DNA of 64,000 bases from JBBDIJ01 sp040880485 (lineage in GTDB: Bacteria > Bacteroidota > Rhodothermia > Balneolales > Balneolaceae). Of this stretch, positions 51,495-60,532 are shown in pieces. A model generated the notes under the pieces. It ran no database searches. It was not told the origin of the DNA and was given only the letters and a program-made list of their open reading frames with translations. Where the stretch lies: assembly GCA_040880485.1 (NCBI GenBank), contig JBBDIJ010000010.1, forward strand, positions 1 to 64,000, given 5' to 3'. The stretch's first letter is position 1. Each line of letters opens with the position of its first letter. Made by a program: the position numbers and the translations under genes.

Positions 51495-52246
51495 CGGGAT
51501 CCATGATTACGGTTCTCTTCAATAAGGCGCCTGTAGGCCACCAGTACTGCATGAGTCGACTCTTCAGAGAGGACTTCTGCCACTGCCTTCGTCTCCTGCT
51601 TTGCGTTGGCAGGTGCAAAAGGCCGGCCCACGACCTGAAGTGCCACTACATCCCCGCCACTGTCGCCAATATACGCCATCTCCTCAAGAGTGATTCCAGT
51701 CTCCTCCTGAAGCAGGTTCAGCCCGGCTCTCTTGTTGTTTCCACGAATCAGCGTATTCACGGAAATATCTGTATAGTGCATCTCCAAATCCGGATAGTGT
51801 TGATTAATATGATTTTGGATCTCCTCACGAATCTCAGCGATGTCATGCTTGTTGGGCGAAACAACTCCCGCATCCATCATCTTGGAAAACTCGGGAATAG
51901 CACCGGGATAGAGAGGAAGTATTTTACTGCGGATCCACTGTTTCAGCTTATTGATCGATGCAAGTTCTTCATCACTATCGTCATTCAGGGCAGTTCTGAA
52001 CCGGTTTTCTCGCCAGTCATACATCCCGGCACTCTCAAAAATGACCGGATAGCGTACATCAAGCCACTGAGCGACCGCTTCGGCATAGGGGTATGGACGA
52101 CCGGTACAGATGGTTACTGGGGGAATCGACAAATCCTCCCGGCTCTGCTGGTTCAGTTCGCGTATCTTTGTAATCTTCTCCCAGTCGGGAGAGTGAAAAG
52201 GAGTGGTAAGGCAGCCGTCGAGATCCAGTACAAAAAGTTTAATCAC
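51491..52246 (-). CDS. HAD-superfamily hydrolase, Cof/sucrose-phosphatase-like
   Basis: 251 aa from a GTG at 52246. The open frame extends to 52612, but those 120 residues lie inside the vWA gene and have no family features. The motif I reads KLFVLDLDGCLTTPF (DxD), the middle SICTG-like PPVTICTGRPYPYA, and motif IV IGDSGGDVVAL. The cap domain of about 100 residues fits HAD subfamily IIB (mannosyl/sucrose phosphatase-like). Substrate unknown. Its stop overlaps the transporter start, so the two are coupled. Confidence 0.85.
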   Translation of the reverse strand: MIKLFVLDLDGCLTTPFHSPDWEKITKIRELNQQSREDLSIPPVTICTGRPYPYAEAVAQWLDVRYPVIFESAGMYDWRENRFRTALNDDSDEELASINKLKQWIRSKILPLYPGAIPEFSKMMDAGVVSPNKHDIAEIREEIQNHINQHYPDLEMHYTDISVNTLIRGNNKRAGLNLLQEETGITLEEMAYIGDSGGDVVALQVVGRPFAPANAKQETKAVAEVLSEESTHAVLVAYRRLIEENRNHGSR

Positions 52247-52259
52247 CGCAGTTTTGGAG

Positions 52260-53294
52260 TCAGGTTTGAGATTCAGTTTCGGCCTGGCGAAACCCGGGGA
52301 TGAGCAATGCAGCGACAAGGAGCACCAATCCGGATACCAGCAGCCACTGATATCTGTTGCTGTAGTCGGCAAACTCCCGAACTGCAAATTCTCCAGTCTG
52401 AAGATCGTCAAGACGTGTGAGAAAGGGTGAGATATCGGCTGTATTCGCTGATATCTCATAGTAGTTTCCACCCCCCCTTCGCGCAATCTGCTGCAAAATT
52501 TGCGGTTCCAGTCTCGTGACCACCTCCTGTCCGTCGGAGCCCCTGTGGTGGCCCTGCAGCTGGCCTGTATTTCTGTTGTAAACGGGAATTCTTCCGCCCT
52601 CCTCCGTACCAATACCCACCGTGAAAATCATCACTCCCTGCGAGACCAGGGCATCGAGGGCACTGCTGAAATCGGGCCCGTGGACCTCACCGTCAGATAC
52701 AAGGAGTACCACTCTGGCTGCATCCGATGCCAACTCTTCCAACGTTTCGAAACTCTCTGCGGCCCGCCCGAACGAAGCCCCGATATCCGTAGTGCTACTG
52801 GGCATCTGGCCGGTTTCAGCTATATCGAGAAACATTCTGAGAGCCGAGTGGTCCAGGGTCATCGGACTCTGTACAAACGCTTCACCGGTAAAGACGATGA
52901 GCCCGATCCGGTCTCCGGAAGAGTGACTGATAAGTCGCTCAATCTCAAACTTCGCCTTCTCCAGACGGCTGGGGCGAATGTCCTCGGCATTCATACTGCG
53001 AGAGAGATCGAGAATTACCATCAGATCCACCCCCCTTTGCTCCATATCTCGCACTTCCGTTCCGATCTGCGGGCCGGCAAGGCCAACCGTAAAAAACAGA
53101 AAGGCTGTCATAAGCAGGCCCAGGCGTAGCCTCTCCCCAAAAAACCAGTACCCCTTACGCAGATTTGCAAGCAGGCGGTCGTCAAAATAGCGTTGCCGGA
53201 TCTTTTTCCTCCGCCAGCTGTAAACGTAGAGCAGCAGCAGTGAGGCTGGAATCAGTAGCAGGAGCCAAAGATATGAGGGTTCGAACCAAATCAT
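52260..53294 (-). CDS. BatA/BatB-like vWA domain protein
   Basis: 344 aa from ATG 53294 (the open frame goes further up but the TM start fits here). Two TM helices near the N-terminus (about 10-27 and 58-78), a von Willebrand A domain (about 90-290) with the MIDAS site LDLSRSMNAEDI (DxSxS), a Thr in SSTTDIGAS and an Asp in VSDGEVHG, then a C-terminal TM. This is the Bacteroides aerotolerance BatA/BatB architecture; neighbours batC, batD or MoxR are not present here. The next gene, a HAD hydrolase, begins 13 bp downstream. Confidence 0.88.
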   Translation of the reverse strand: MIWFEPSYLWLLLLIPASLLLLYVYSWRRKKIRQRYFDDRLLANLRKGYWFFGERLRLGLLMTAFLFFTVGLAGPQIGTEVRDMEQRGVDLMVILDLSRSMNAEDIRPSRLEKAKFEIERLISHSSGDRIGLIVFTGEAFVQSPMTLDHSALRMFLDIAETGQMPSSTTDIGASFGRAAESFETLEELASDAARVVLLVSDGEVHGPDFSSALDALVSQGVMIFTVGIGTEEGGRIPVYNRNTGQLQGHHRGSDGQEVVTRLEPQILQQIARRGGGNYYEISANTADISPFLTRLDDLQTGEFAVREFADYSNRYQWLLVSGLVLLVAALLIPGFRQAETESQT

Positions 53295-53344
53295 GCCGGA
53301 AGATAGGAGTTTGCTTTCAGAATGTAACGGGGCAATAAGTGCAA

Positions 53345-53376
53345 CAAATATAGATGTGAAATCGTATGTTTCCAGA
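53345..53376 (-). promoter_or_regulatory. Candidate promoter for the vWA gene
   Basis: On the minus strand TCTG (53376-53373), 20 bp spacer, then a perfect -7 TATATTTG (53352-53345), about 50 bp from the start codon. It matches the Bacteroidota sigma-A pattern with one mismatch in the -33 element. Confidence 0.5.
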
Positions 53377-53409
53377 AGGATCTCAATCGACAGTAGTGGA
53401 AACGCAATT

Positions 53410-53652
53410 ATGACCAAACGACTTGTCAAATCTCGTACCGACCGAAAACTGACGGGGGTATGTGGTGGTATTGCTGAATACCTGGGATGGGACGCGACCC
53501 TGGTACGAACACTCTATGTTATTCTGATTCTCATGTTTGTCGGCGCACCGGTCATTCTCTACTTTGTATTGGCACTCATAATGCCGGATGAACGACCACC
53601 GGAAGAGCCGCAAAACTCCTCCTCCAAACGGGAGCCTTCCAGAGAGCCGTAG
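53410..53652 (+). CDS. Small PspC-domain protein
   Basis: 80 aa from ATG 53410, divergent from the vWA gene. The PspC domain is complete: KSRTDRKLTGVCGGIAEYLGWDATLVRTLYVIL followed by a hydrophobic helix and LALIMPDERPP. A short polar tail follows. PspC proteins are inner-membrane partners of envelope-stress systems; this one is a stand-alone domain. A second, larger PspC gene is at 62756. Confidence 0.88.
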   Translation: MTKRLVKSRTDRKLTGVCGGIAEYLGWDATLVRTLYVILILMFVGAPVILYFVLALIMPDERPPEEPQNSSSKREPSREP

Positions 53653-53696
53653 GTACCAAAGGCACGGCTGGATTTCTGTAAACCAACCCCAACCCT

Positions 53697-54536
53697 ATGC
53701 GTGTCGGAATCATTGGCGACGCGAATAGAACCGTCGCATGGGAGAAACACCTTCGCCCGCTCTCTGCTGTCACAGAGGTGGTCATTGCACCCGCGCTGGC
53801 AGATGCCGGAGAGGTGGAAGCCTGTCTGCTCATCGACGACAGCAAAGAGAATCTCGCCAGGCTCTCCGAAGCGATCAGATTGGGTGTTCATACCTATCTC
53901 GTCTCAAGACTACCCACCGAACGAAAAGAGCTCGAGAGCATCTACCACTACAGCCAGGAAGCCGATGTTCGTGTCCAGTTCTCACACTGGCCTTCCATCG
54001 CTCCCGCCACCGAGTGGATGCGAAAGCAACTCCCAAAACCACAGACACTTCAGGTGATCCGTGAACAGAGCCAGATTCACTACACAGAAAACCGTCCCTG
54101 GTTCACCCACAACTGGATCGACGAATTTGCCCTCATCACACGCTGGATGGACAAGCCAACACACCGTATAGAGGGGCATCAGATCACTACAGACGGCGTC
54201 TCTCTCGGTATTCAGCTTTTTTTACGCTATGACAGCGGGGCTACAGCCTCTCTATACTTTATGACCGCCGCCAGTGAAAACCACCACAAAAGAGTCGTCT
54301 CGGATGGCAGGATGCTGCTGGAGCTCGACGTAACTGAGCAGCGGGTGCGAAAAATCGTGGTAAATGCTTCGGAAGAGCTGGTAACAGAGAGCCGAAAATT
54401 TGATGCCTCCCGTGCCGCCGAGCAGTCTGCCGTTCACTTTTTCAAAGCGATTCGCCTAAGGCAACCCACTCTCTTTAGCCCCTATGACGCTATGAGAACA
54501 GCCATCGGTATTGAAAAAGTGAAACAGCTTTTCTGA
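53697..54536 (+). CDS. Gfo/Idh/MocA-like protein, nucleotide motif degenerate
   Basis: 279 aa. Rossmann-like N-terminus MRVGIIGDANRTVAWEKHL, a C-terminal alpha/beta domain that could be Gfo/Idh/MocA-like (LGIQLFLRYDSGATASLYFM ... SDGRMLLELDVTEQRVRKIV ... AVHFFKAIRLRQPTLFSPYDAMRTAIGIEKV). The dinucleotide loop is GIIGDANR rather than GxGxxG and the catalytic EKP motif is not visible, so enzymatic activity is uncertain. It is the last plus-strand gene before the fad operon and 44 bp after the PspC gene. Confidence 0.65.
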   Translation: MRVGIIGDANRTVAWEKHLRPLSAVTEVVIAPALADAGEVEACLLIDDSKENLARLSEAIRLGVHTYLVSRLPTERKELESIYHYSQEADVRVQFSHWPSIAPATEWMRKQLPKPQTLQVIREQSQIHYTENRPWFTHNWIDEFALITRWMDKPTHRIEGHQITTDGVSLGIQLFLRYDSGATASLYFMTAASENHHKRVVSDGRMLLELDVTEQRVRKIVVNASEELVTESRKFDASRAAEQSAVHFFKAIRLRQPTLFSPYDAMRTAIGIEKVKQLF

Positions 54537-54542
54537 GGAAAC

Positions 54543-55733
54543 TCAAGCCCTCTCAAAGAGCCCGGCTGCCCCCATCCCACCGCCTACACACATCGTAACC
54601 AGTCCATAACGGCCTCCTCTTCGCTCCAGCTCGTAGAGAATCTGCGTGGTGAGCTTGGCCCCGGTACAACCGAGTGGATGCCCCATCGCTATGGCGCCAC
54701 CGTTCACATTCACACGCTCTGGTTCCATATCCAGCTCCCGAATGACCGCCAGAGCCTGAGCAGCGAACGCTTCATTCAGTTCAATCAAATCGATTTCGCC
54801 CATTTTCACTCCAGCCCTTTTCAGAAGCTTCGGCACCGCTTGTACCGGCCCGATCCCCATAATCTCTGGCGCTACCCCAGCCACCGTGAAACCCCGCCAG
54901 ATCGCAAGAGGTTCCAGATCCAGCTCTTTCGCCTTCTGGCGGCTCATAACCAGAACCGCCGAAGCGGCATCATTCATCTGCGATGAATTACCGGCCGTCA
55001 CTGTACCCCCCACAAGAAAAGCCGGTTTCAACCTGGCAAGCGCTTCAAGTGACGTATCGTCCCGCGGCCCCTCATCTTTATTAAACAGGCAGGTCTCTTC
55101 CTGAGGCTTCTCCATTTCATCTACCCGGTTCCAGGTGACCTCCACCGGTGCAATCTGGCCGTCAAAGTCGCCCTCCTTCCATGCGCGAATCGCCTTGCGA
55201 TGACTCTCCAGGGCAAACCGATCCTGATCTTCCCGGCTCACATCGTACTTCTTTGCCACCCTCTCTGCTGTCAGTCCCATACTCATATAGATATCGGGGC
55301 GCGTGTCGGTCAGTTCGGGGTTGGGATGCATATGAAATCCCCCCATTGGAACCAGTGACATCGACTCCACACCACCTGCAATGATCACATCTGCAAAGCC
55401 ACTTGCGATCCTGTCGGCCGCCATCGCCACCGACTGCAAGCCGGATGAGCAGAAACGGTTGATTGTCATGGCCGGAACTGAATCGGGTAGCCCGCCAAGA
55501 ATCGCGCACTGACGAGCGACGTTCATCCCCTGGGGGCCCTCCGGAAAAGCGCATCCCATCACCACATCTTCTACCTGATCCGGGTTCAACCCGGGAGAAC
55601 GCTGCAGCAGTTCACGTATGACCACGCCCCCCAACGTGTCGGGTCTCACAAATCTAAGGGATCCCCGATTCGCTTTGCCACAAGCTGTTCGTACTGCAGC
55701 TGTAATCACAATATCATCTTTTCGGCTGCTCAT
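54543..55733 (-). CDS. fadA: Acetyl-CoA acyltransferase (thiolase)
   Basis: 396 aa thiolase: active Cys in NRFCSSGLQSVAMAAD, IIAGGVESMS, NSSQMNDAASAVLVMS, ELNEAFAAQALAV, NVNGGAIAMGHPLGCTGAKL (His), and C-terminal VTMCVGGGMGAAGLFE (second Cys). It cleaves 3-ketoacyl-CoA in beta-oxidation. It lies 12 bp after fadB, so the two form one transcription unit and probably one complex. Confidence 0.93.
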   Translation of the reverse strand: MSSRKDDIVITAAVRTACGKANRGSLRFVRPDTLGGVVIRELLQRSPGLNPDQVEDVVMGCAFPEGPQGMNVARQCAILGGLPDSVPAMTINRFCSSGLQSVAMAADRIASGFADVIIAGGVESMSLVPMGGFHMHPNPELTDTRPDIYMSMGLTAERVAKKYDVSREDQDRFALESHRKAIRAWKEGDFDGQIAPVEVTWNRVDEMEKPQEETCLFNKDEGPRDDTSLEALARLKPAFLVGGTVTAGNSSQMNDAASAVLVMSRQKAKELDLEPLAIWRGFTVAGVAPEIMGIGPVQAVPKLLKRAGVKMGEIDLIELNEAFAAQALAVIRELDMEPERVNVNGGAIAMGHPLGCTGAKLTTQILYELERRGGRYGLVTMCVGGGMGAAGLFERA

Positions 55734-55745
55734 GTTTACTCCATT

Positions 55746-58127
55746 TCAGTTTCTCAGCGGATTGCCGGTTTTTAGCATCTGCTCCATTCTGGCCAGCGAC
55801 TTTTTCTCCCTTACCAGTTCACCAAGCGCCTCCCGCTCCAGTTTCAACACGTAAGTTTCGGGCACATCCTGTGGCTCGCTCAAAGCTCCACCTGTTAGAA
55901 TTCGGGCTACATGAGTGGCCAATACTTCATCCCACCCGGTTATTTGACCCGCCTCTTTCATCATTAACAGGCTCAATTTCAGAGCGCTGAATGCAGTTCG
56001 CCCCGACAGACGTATCATCGGATCCGGGGGCGGCACATAGCCAGAGTCGGACATCAAAAGGGCGCGGTTCTTCGCACTCTTCAACAGCAGATCCCGATTC
56101 ATCACAATGGTATCAGACTCGCGTAAAAAGAGCATTTTGCGTGCCATAGGTGCACTTTCAGAAACCTTCGCCAGCCCGATCGTCTTGAATGCACTCCGAA
56201 TCCAGGGCAACGGGTCGCCCTCCTCCTCACGGTTCACCATGGCCAGGGACCGCCGTAGCAACTCTTTGGTACCCCCGCCACCGGGAATGAGTCCCACACC
56301 AAGCTCCACCAGGCCGGCATACAGTTCGTGATGTGCTACTACATGATCGGCGTGCATCATAAACTCGACGGCGCCCCCCAGAGTACGGCCCGCCACAGCA
56401 GCTACAACAGGATATGGCTGCCGGCGAAGATCCACGGCGGTCTGCTGGAACTCCTTCACACCATTGTCGATAAGGTTGAAATTACCCTCTTTGGCCGCTT
56501 TCAGAACCTCTGCCAGATTGGCTCCGTAACTGAAATTCTCGCCATCATGTCCAATCACCAGTGCTTCAAAAGAGTCACGAGTCCGACCAAATGCCTCCTG
56601 CATTGCGTCTATGAGCCCGAACCCGAGGGTGTTTTGCCGGGTGCGAAACTCGAACTGCGCCACCCCGTCTCCCATATCGAGCAGGGCGGCGTGATCGTTG
56701 GACCACACTTCGCTGCTTTCCCGTTTCAGGATCGCCGCAGTGATGGCACCGGCCGCTGGAGGTTCTACCGGTTCCGCCTCCCCTTTTACTAGATTCCATA
56801 CACTGCCTCCCTCATAGAAACGATTACGTCCCGCCTCCAGCATCTTCAGGACAGATTCGGGTACGCTTCGCCCATCTGCCTTCATCTTTTCGACTGATGC
56901 CTCTACCCCGATGGCGTCCCACCGCTCGAAGGGCCCCAGTTCCCAGTTGAACCCCCGACACATCGCGCGATCCAGAGAAGAGATCGACGGGGTGATCTCC
57001 GGAATACGGTTGGCCGCATAGAGTAGCAGGTCCCATGTAATCTCCCGCAGGAATGATCCCACCTGTCCGTCATCGTCCAGAAGAAATTTCAGTCGTTCGC
57101 CCGCTGTCCCACCCTGCTTTTTCGCCTGATCCACGACATCGAATCGGGGAGTCTTCTGCGGTTCGTAATCCATCGTTTCCGGGTTCAACACGTGAAACTC
57201 CTTCCCCTTGTCTGTCCACACTTTCTTGTAGAACCCTCCATTCGCCTTGTTTCCAATAAGCCCGTCGTTTACCATATCCTTAACCCCCTCCGGCAGTCGA
57301 AACACCTCCCTCCTCTCATCGTCCGGAATAGCCGGCCAGAGATTATCTGCCACATGCGCAAGCACATCGATTCCCACAATATCGCTGGTTCTGAACGTAG
57401 CAGGCCTGGAGTAGCCGGTCAGAGTTCCTGTTAGAAGGTCGATCTCTTCGGCCCTCAACCTGCCGCTAAAAAACCAGGGGAAAATGGAAGCCATCGAGAA
57501 GATCCCGACCCGGTTAGCAATAAAGTTGGGGGTATCGTTGCATCGCACCACCCCTTTACCCAGAATCACTTCACAAAATCGGTGCATCGCCTTCGTTACG
57601 TCCGGATCGGTTTGCCCGGTCGGGATTAGCTCCAGCAGATGCATGTAGCGGGGCGGGTTAAAAAAATGCGCGCCAAGCAGACGCGACCGGAATTCGTCGC
57701 TGCAACCCTCTGCAATTTCCGAAATCGGCAGGCCGGAGGTATTGGAAGTGACCACTGTATGAGGCCCTGTAGCTTCTTCAATCTGTTTCATCAGGCCACG
57801 CTTTACATCCATCTTTTCGATGACCGCTTCGCAAACCCAATCTACCTCCCATAGCCACCCCATGTCATCCTCAAAGTTGCCTGCAGAGATACGATCGGCA
57901 TACTCCGGGAGGGCCAGTGGTGAGGGCCTCATCGTTTTCAACTTCTTCACACTCTCTTCGGCGATCTTGTCGGGGCGGGTCGGATCATCCGATTTCAGGT
58001 CCAGTAGCAACACATCCAGTCCTGCATTCACACAGTGGGCCGCAATCTGGCTTCCCATCACTCCGGAACCCAGTACGGCTACCGATCCAATTCTATAGTG
58101 TTCCTTCACTCTGCTTCCGTTTCTCAT
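55746..58127 (-). CDS. fadB: 3-hydroxyacyl-CoA dehydrogenase / enoyl-CoA hydratase
   Basis: 793 aa with the dehydrogenase first, as in FadN of Bacillus and not as in E. coli FadB. N-terminal Rossmann: IGSVAVLGSGVMGSQIAAHCVNAG, then SNTSGLPISEIAEG, LGAHFFNPPRYMHLLELI, and a duplicated 3HCDH C-terminal domain. From about 480 an enoyl-CoA hydratase/crotonase domain: GAVEFMMHADHVVAHHELYAGLVELGVGLIPGGGGTKELLRR. The same protein does hydration and oxidation of the acyl chain. Placed between fadD and fadA. Confidence 0.92.
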   Translation of the reverse strand: MRNGSRVKEHYRIGSVAVLGSGVMGSQIAAHCVNAGLDVLLLDLKSDDPTRPDKIAEESVKKLKTMRPSPLALPEYADRISAGNFEDDMGWLWEVDWVCEAVIEKMDVKRGLMKQIEEATGPHTVVTSNTSGLPISEIAEGCSDEFRSRLLGAHFFNPPRYMHLLELIPTGQTDPDVTKAMHRFCEVILGKGVVRCNDTPNFIANRVGIFSMASIFPWFFSGRLRAEEIDLLTGTLTGYSRPATFRTSDIVGIDVLAHVADNLWPAIPDDERREVFRLPEGVKDMVNDGLIGNKANGGFYKKVWTDKGKEFHVLNPETMDYEPQKTPRFDVVDQAKKQGGTAGERLKFLLDDDGQVGSFLREITWDLLLYAANRIPEITPSISSLDRAMCRGFNWELGPFERWDAIGVEASVEKMKADGRSVPESVLKMLEAGRNRFYEGGSVWNLVKGEAEPVEPPAAGAITAAILKRESSEVWSNDHAALLDMGDGVAQFEFRTRQNTLGFGLIDAMQEAFGRTRDSFEALVIGHDGENFSYGANLAEVLKAAKEGNFNLIDNGVKEFQQTAVDLRRQPYPVVAAVAGRTLGGAVEFMMHADHVVAHHELYAGLVELGVGLIPGGGGTKELLRRSLAMVNREEEGDPLPWIRSAFKTIGLAKVSESAPMARKMLFLRESDTIVMNRDLLLKSAKNRALLMSDSGYVPPPDPMIRLSGRTAFSALKLSLLMMKEAGQITGWDEVLATHVARILTGGALSEPQDVPETYVLKLEREALGELVREKKSLARMEQMLKTGNPLRN

Positions 58128-58154
58128 GTTGGTTGATTCAGTTTCAGATACCCG

Positions 58155-59948
58155 CTACTCCTCATCCTCGTAGAGCCGGCTGATCTGTTCGGCATATTTC
58201 TCATTCACCACCGGCCTCTTCACCTTCAAAGTAGGCGTCAGCTCCCCACCTTCGATGGAAAGGGGTTGTTCCAGCAGCTCAAACCGTTTGACTGTCTCCC
58301 ACGGAGTCAGATCCCGGTTTGCCCGATCCACCTCGGTCTGAACCAGCTCCCTTACTTTGGGATCGGTGTGAATCGGCTCTTCAGGTGTGTAACCCTCCCG
58401 CTTCAGCCGCTTGTGAATGTTAGCTATATTGGGCGCGATCAGGGCGGCGCAGAATTTACGCTGTTCACCCAGAATAACCGCCTGCTCCACAAATCCGCTT
58501 CCAACCAGCCGGTTCTCGATATTCTGCGGAGCCACATACTTACCAGTCGAGAGCTTGAACAGATCCTTCTTGCGATCTGTGATGTAGAGGTAGCCATCTT
58601 CATCGATCTTTCCGACATCTCCCGTCATCAGCCATCCGTCCGATGTCATCACCTCGCGAGTCAGCTCCTTATCCATAAAATAACCCTTCATTACATTGGG
58701 ACCCTTCACGAGGATTTCATCGTCTTCAGCGATCTTCACTTCAACATCCGTTAGAGGTAGCCCGGAGCTACCGATACGCAGGTGTTTACGATCCTGAACC
58801 GCGATGACCGGTGAGGTCTCCGTGAGACCGTAACCCTGTCCGCAGTAGAGGCCTAGCGCATTGACAAATCTGAACAGATCGGGTGATAAAGCCGCCCCGC
58901 CGGAAATCATCCCGCAGAGGTTCCCCCCGAACAACTCACGGATTTTCGAGTAGACTACTTTATCTGCCACCATCCGCTTTGCAGCCGCCAGGCCGGTGGG
59001 TGGGTGTTCCGGATCGTATCTCTCGGCCAGATAGATGGCCCAGTAATAGAGTCTTTTCCTGAGCCCGTCAAAATCCTGGCCCCGCACCTTGACCCCGGTC
59101 TGGATCTTTTCCAGAAGCCTGGGAACGGTGGCAAAAAAGAAGGGCTGTATATGCTTGAAGTCATCCTTAATGTCATCCACCTCTTCGATGTAGTGAACCC
59201 TGCCTCCCATCGAGACATAGAGATAGGTCATCAGCCGCTCAAACACGTGAGAGAGCGGAAGATAGGAGAGTATATTCTGCCCCTTTGCCTCCTCCATCGT
59301 AAAAGGGATCCTCTCCAGAGAGCCCCGAATATTTGACGCAATGTTGTTCTGGGTGAGCATCACACCCTTTGGAACCCCTGTAGTCCCGGACGTGTAGATC
59401 AACGTAGCCAGGTCATCCGGCTTTACCTTCTTCTTCAGTTTATCAAACAGTTTGGGAGTTTTGGCGATCTGCTTGCGCCCTTCTTTCAGAAGCGTCTCAT
59501 AGTGTTTCAGCTTCTCGTGCTTTGATGCGGAGAAGGTGACAATAGCCTTTACACCCGACACCTCCCTGATGATCGATTTGGTATCGGCAAACAGTTCGTC
59601 ACCGGAGACGAAATGCACCTTCGCTCCGGAATTCCCAAGAATGAAACGAATCTGATCTCCCGGCTGGGTCGTATAGATCGGTACATTGGCCGCTCCAATC
59701 GACTGAACGGCCTGATCGACCACCATCCACTCAGTGGAGTTCTCGGAGTGGATCGAAACGCGATCACCGGGGCGCACCCCGAGTGCATAAAGGCCCATCG
59801 CCACTTCCCTGACCTGGGTTGTAAAGGCCTCCACGCTAATCGGATGCCACCTCCCGGAGCGCTTGGTGGAGAAGAGTGTACTGCCGGGTTCATACTTCTT
59901 GAGTCCGGCATCAAATAACTGAAGGATCGTGGCAGGTGGAAAGGTCAT
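58155..59948 (-). CDS. fadD: Long-chain fatty-acid-CoA ligase
   Basis: 597 aa ANL-superfamily enzyme: ATLIYTSGTTGVPKGVMLTQNN (AMP motif), YLPLSHVFERLM, GQGYGLTETSPVIA, GDVGKIDEDGYLYITDRKKDLFKLSTGKYVAPQNIE. It activates fatty acids to acyl-CoA for the oxidation enzymes transcribed after it. A strong ribosome site (GGAAGGAGG, 59963-59955) is present, unusual in this window. Confidence 0.94.
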   Translation of the reverse strand: MTFPPATILQLFDAGLKKYEPGSTLFSTKRSGRWHPISVEAFTTQVREVAMGLYALGVRPGDRVSIHSENSTEWMVVDQAVQSIGAANVPIYTTQPGDQIRFILGNSGAKVHFVSGDELFADTKSIIREVSGVKAIVTFSASKHEKLKHYETLLKEGRKQIAKTPKLFDKLKKKVKPDDLATLIYTSGTTGVPKGVMLTQNNIASNIRGSLERIPFTMEEAKGQNILSYLPLSHVFERLMTYLYVSMGGRVHYIEEVDDIKDDFKHIQPFFFATVPRLLEKIQTGVKVRGQDFDGLRKRLYYWAIYLAERYDPEHPPTGLAAAKRMVADKVVYSKIRELFGGNLCGMISGGAALSPDLFRFVNALGLYCGQGYGLTETSPVIAVQDRKHLRIGSSGLPLTDVEVKIAEDDEILVKGPNVMKGYFMDKELTREVMTSDGWLMTGDVGKIDEDGYLYITDRKKDLFKLSTGKYVAPQNIENRLVGSGFVEQAVILGEQRKFCAALIAPNIANIHKRLKREGYTPEEPIHTDPKVRELVQTEVDRANRDLTPWETVKRFELLEQPLSIEGGELTPTLKVKRPVVNEKYAEQISRLYEDEE

Positions 59949-59954
59949 GGGTGT

Positions 59955-59963
59955 CCTCCTTCC
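59955..59963 (-). promoter_or_regulatory. Strong Shine-Dalgarno before fadD
   Basis: On the minus strand GGAAGGAGG ends 6 bp before the fadD ATG (59948). Most starts in this window have weak or no such site, as is usual for the group, so efficient initiation of fadD may stand out. Confidence 0.7.
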
Positions 59964-60096
59964 GGTTCATGTTGAGAAATCTGACGTGAAGACTATACAG
60001 CTGCCATGCACTTCATCGGGGACCATTCGGTTCACGTTGGTTAGACAGACGTACTCACTTATATTAAAGAAAAAAACGATCGGAGCGTTCACGTCT

Positions 60097-60525
60097 ATGG
60101 AGATTGAAGAGTCTGTCCGTCACAAGGTTACACCTTTCATTGAAAGCGGCAAAAAAAACATGGGGCACGCCCTGGGAATTCGATTCGAACAATTCAGTAA
60201 AGATGAGATGGTGGCAAGTATGCCGGTTACCGAAAATACAGTACAGCCAATGCGTATTCTACATGGAGGTGCATCAGTCGCTCTTGCCGAAACGCTCGCT
60301 TCCATTGGAGCCTGGTTGAACCTGGAGGATGAGTCGAAAACCGCTGTTGGCCTGGAGATCAATGCCAATCATATCCGCTCCGTCCCGGAAGGAAGAATGG
60401 TTCGCGGTGTATCGGTTCCCATTCACCGTGGGCGGCAGACGCAGGTCTGGGAGACGCGTATTTCCGACGAACAGGGGAAACTGGTTTCGATCTCCAGATG
60501 CACTCTTGCCATTGTATCGAAGTGA
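60097..60525 (+). CDS. Hotdog-fold acyl-CoA thioesterase, PaaI/MenI-like
   Basis: 142 aa from ATG 60097; upstream residues in the open frame are not family-like. PaaI-type motifs: IRFEQFSKDEMVASMPVTENTVQP, ILHGGASVALAETLAS (catalytic Gly/Glu region), GLEINANHIRSVPEGRMVRGVS. It could hydrolyse 1,4-dihydroxy-2-naphthoyl-CoA (menaquinone) or fatty acyl-CoA; the location opposite fadD favours the second but does not prove it. It ends 7 bp before the convergent SMP-30 gene. Confidence 0.85.
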   Translation: MEIEESVRHKVTPFIESGKKNMGHALGIRFEQFSKDEMVASMPVTENTVQPMRILHGGASVALAETLASIGAWLNLEDESKTAVGLEINANHIRSVPEGRMVRGVSVPIHRGRQTQVWETRISDEQGKLVSISRCTLAIVSK

Positions 60526-60532
60526 GTACGGT

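Noticed and set aside
51491..52612. Full 373-aa open frame for the HAD protein
   Set aside because: The first 120 residues lie within the vWA gene in another frame and are not HAD-like; the GTG at 52246 gives a normal HAD start.
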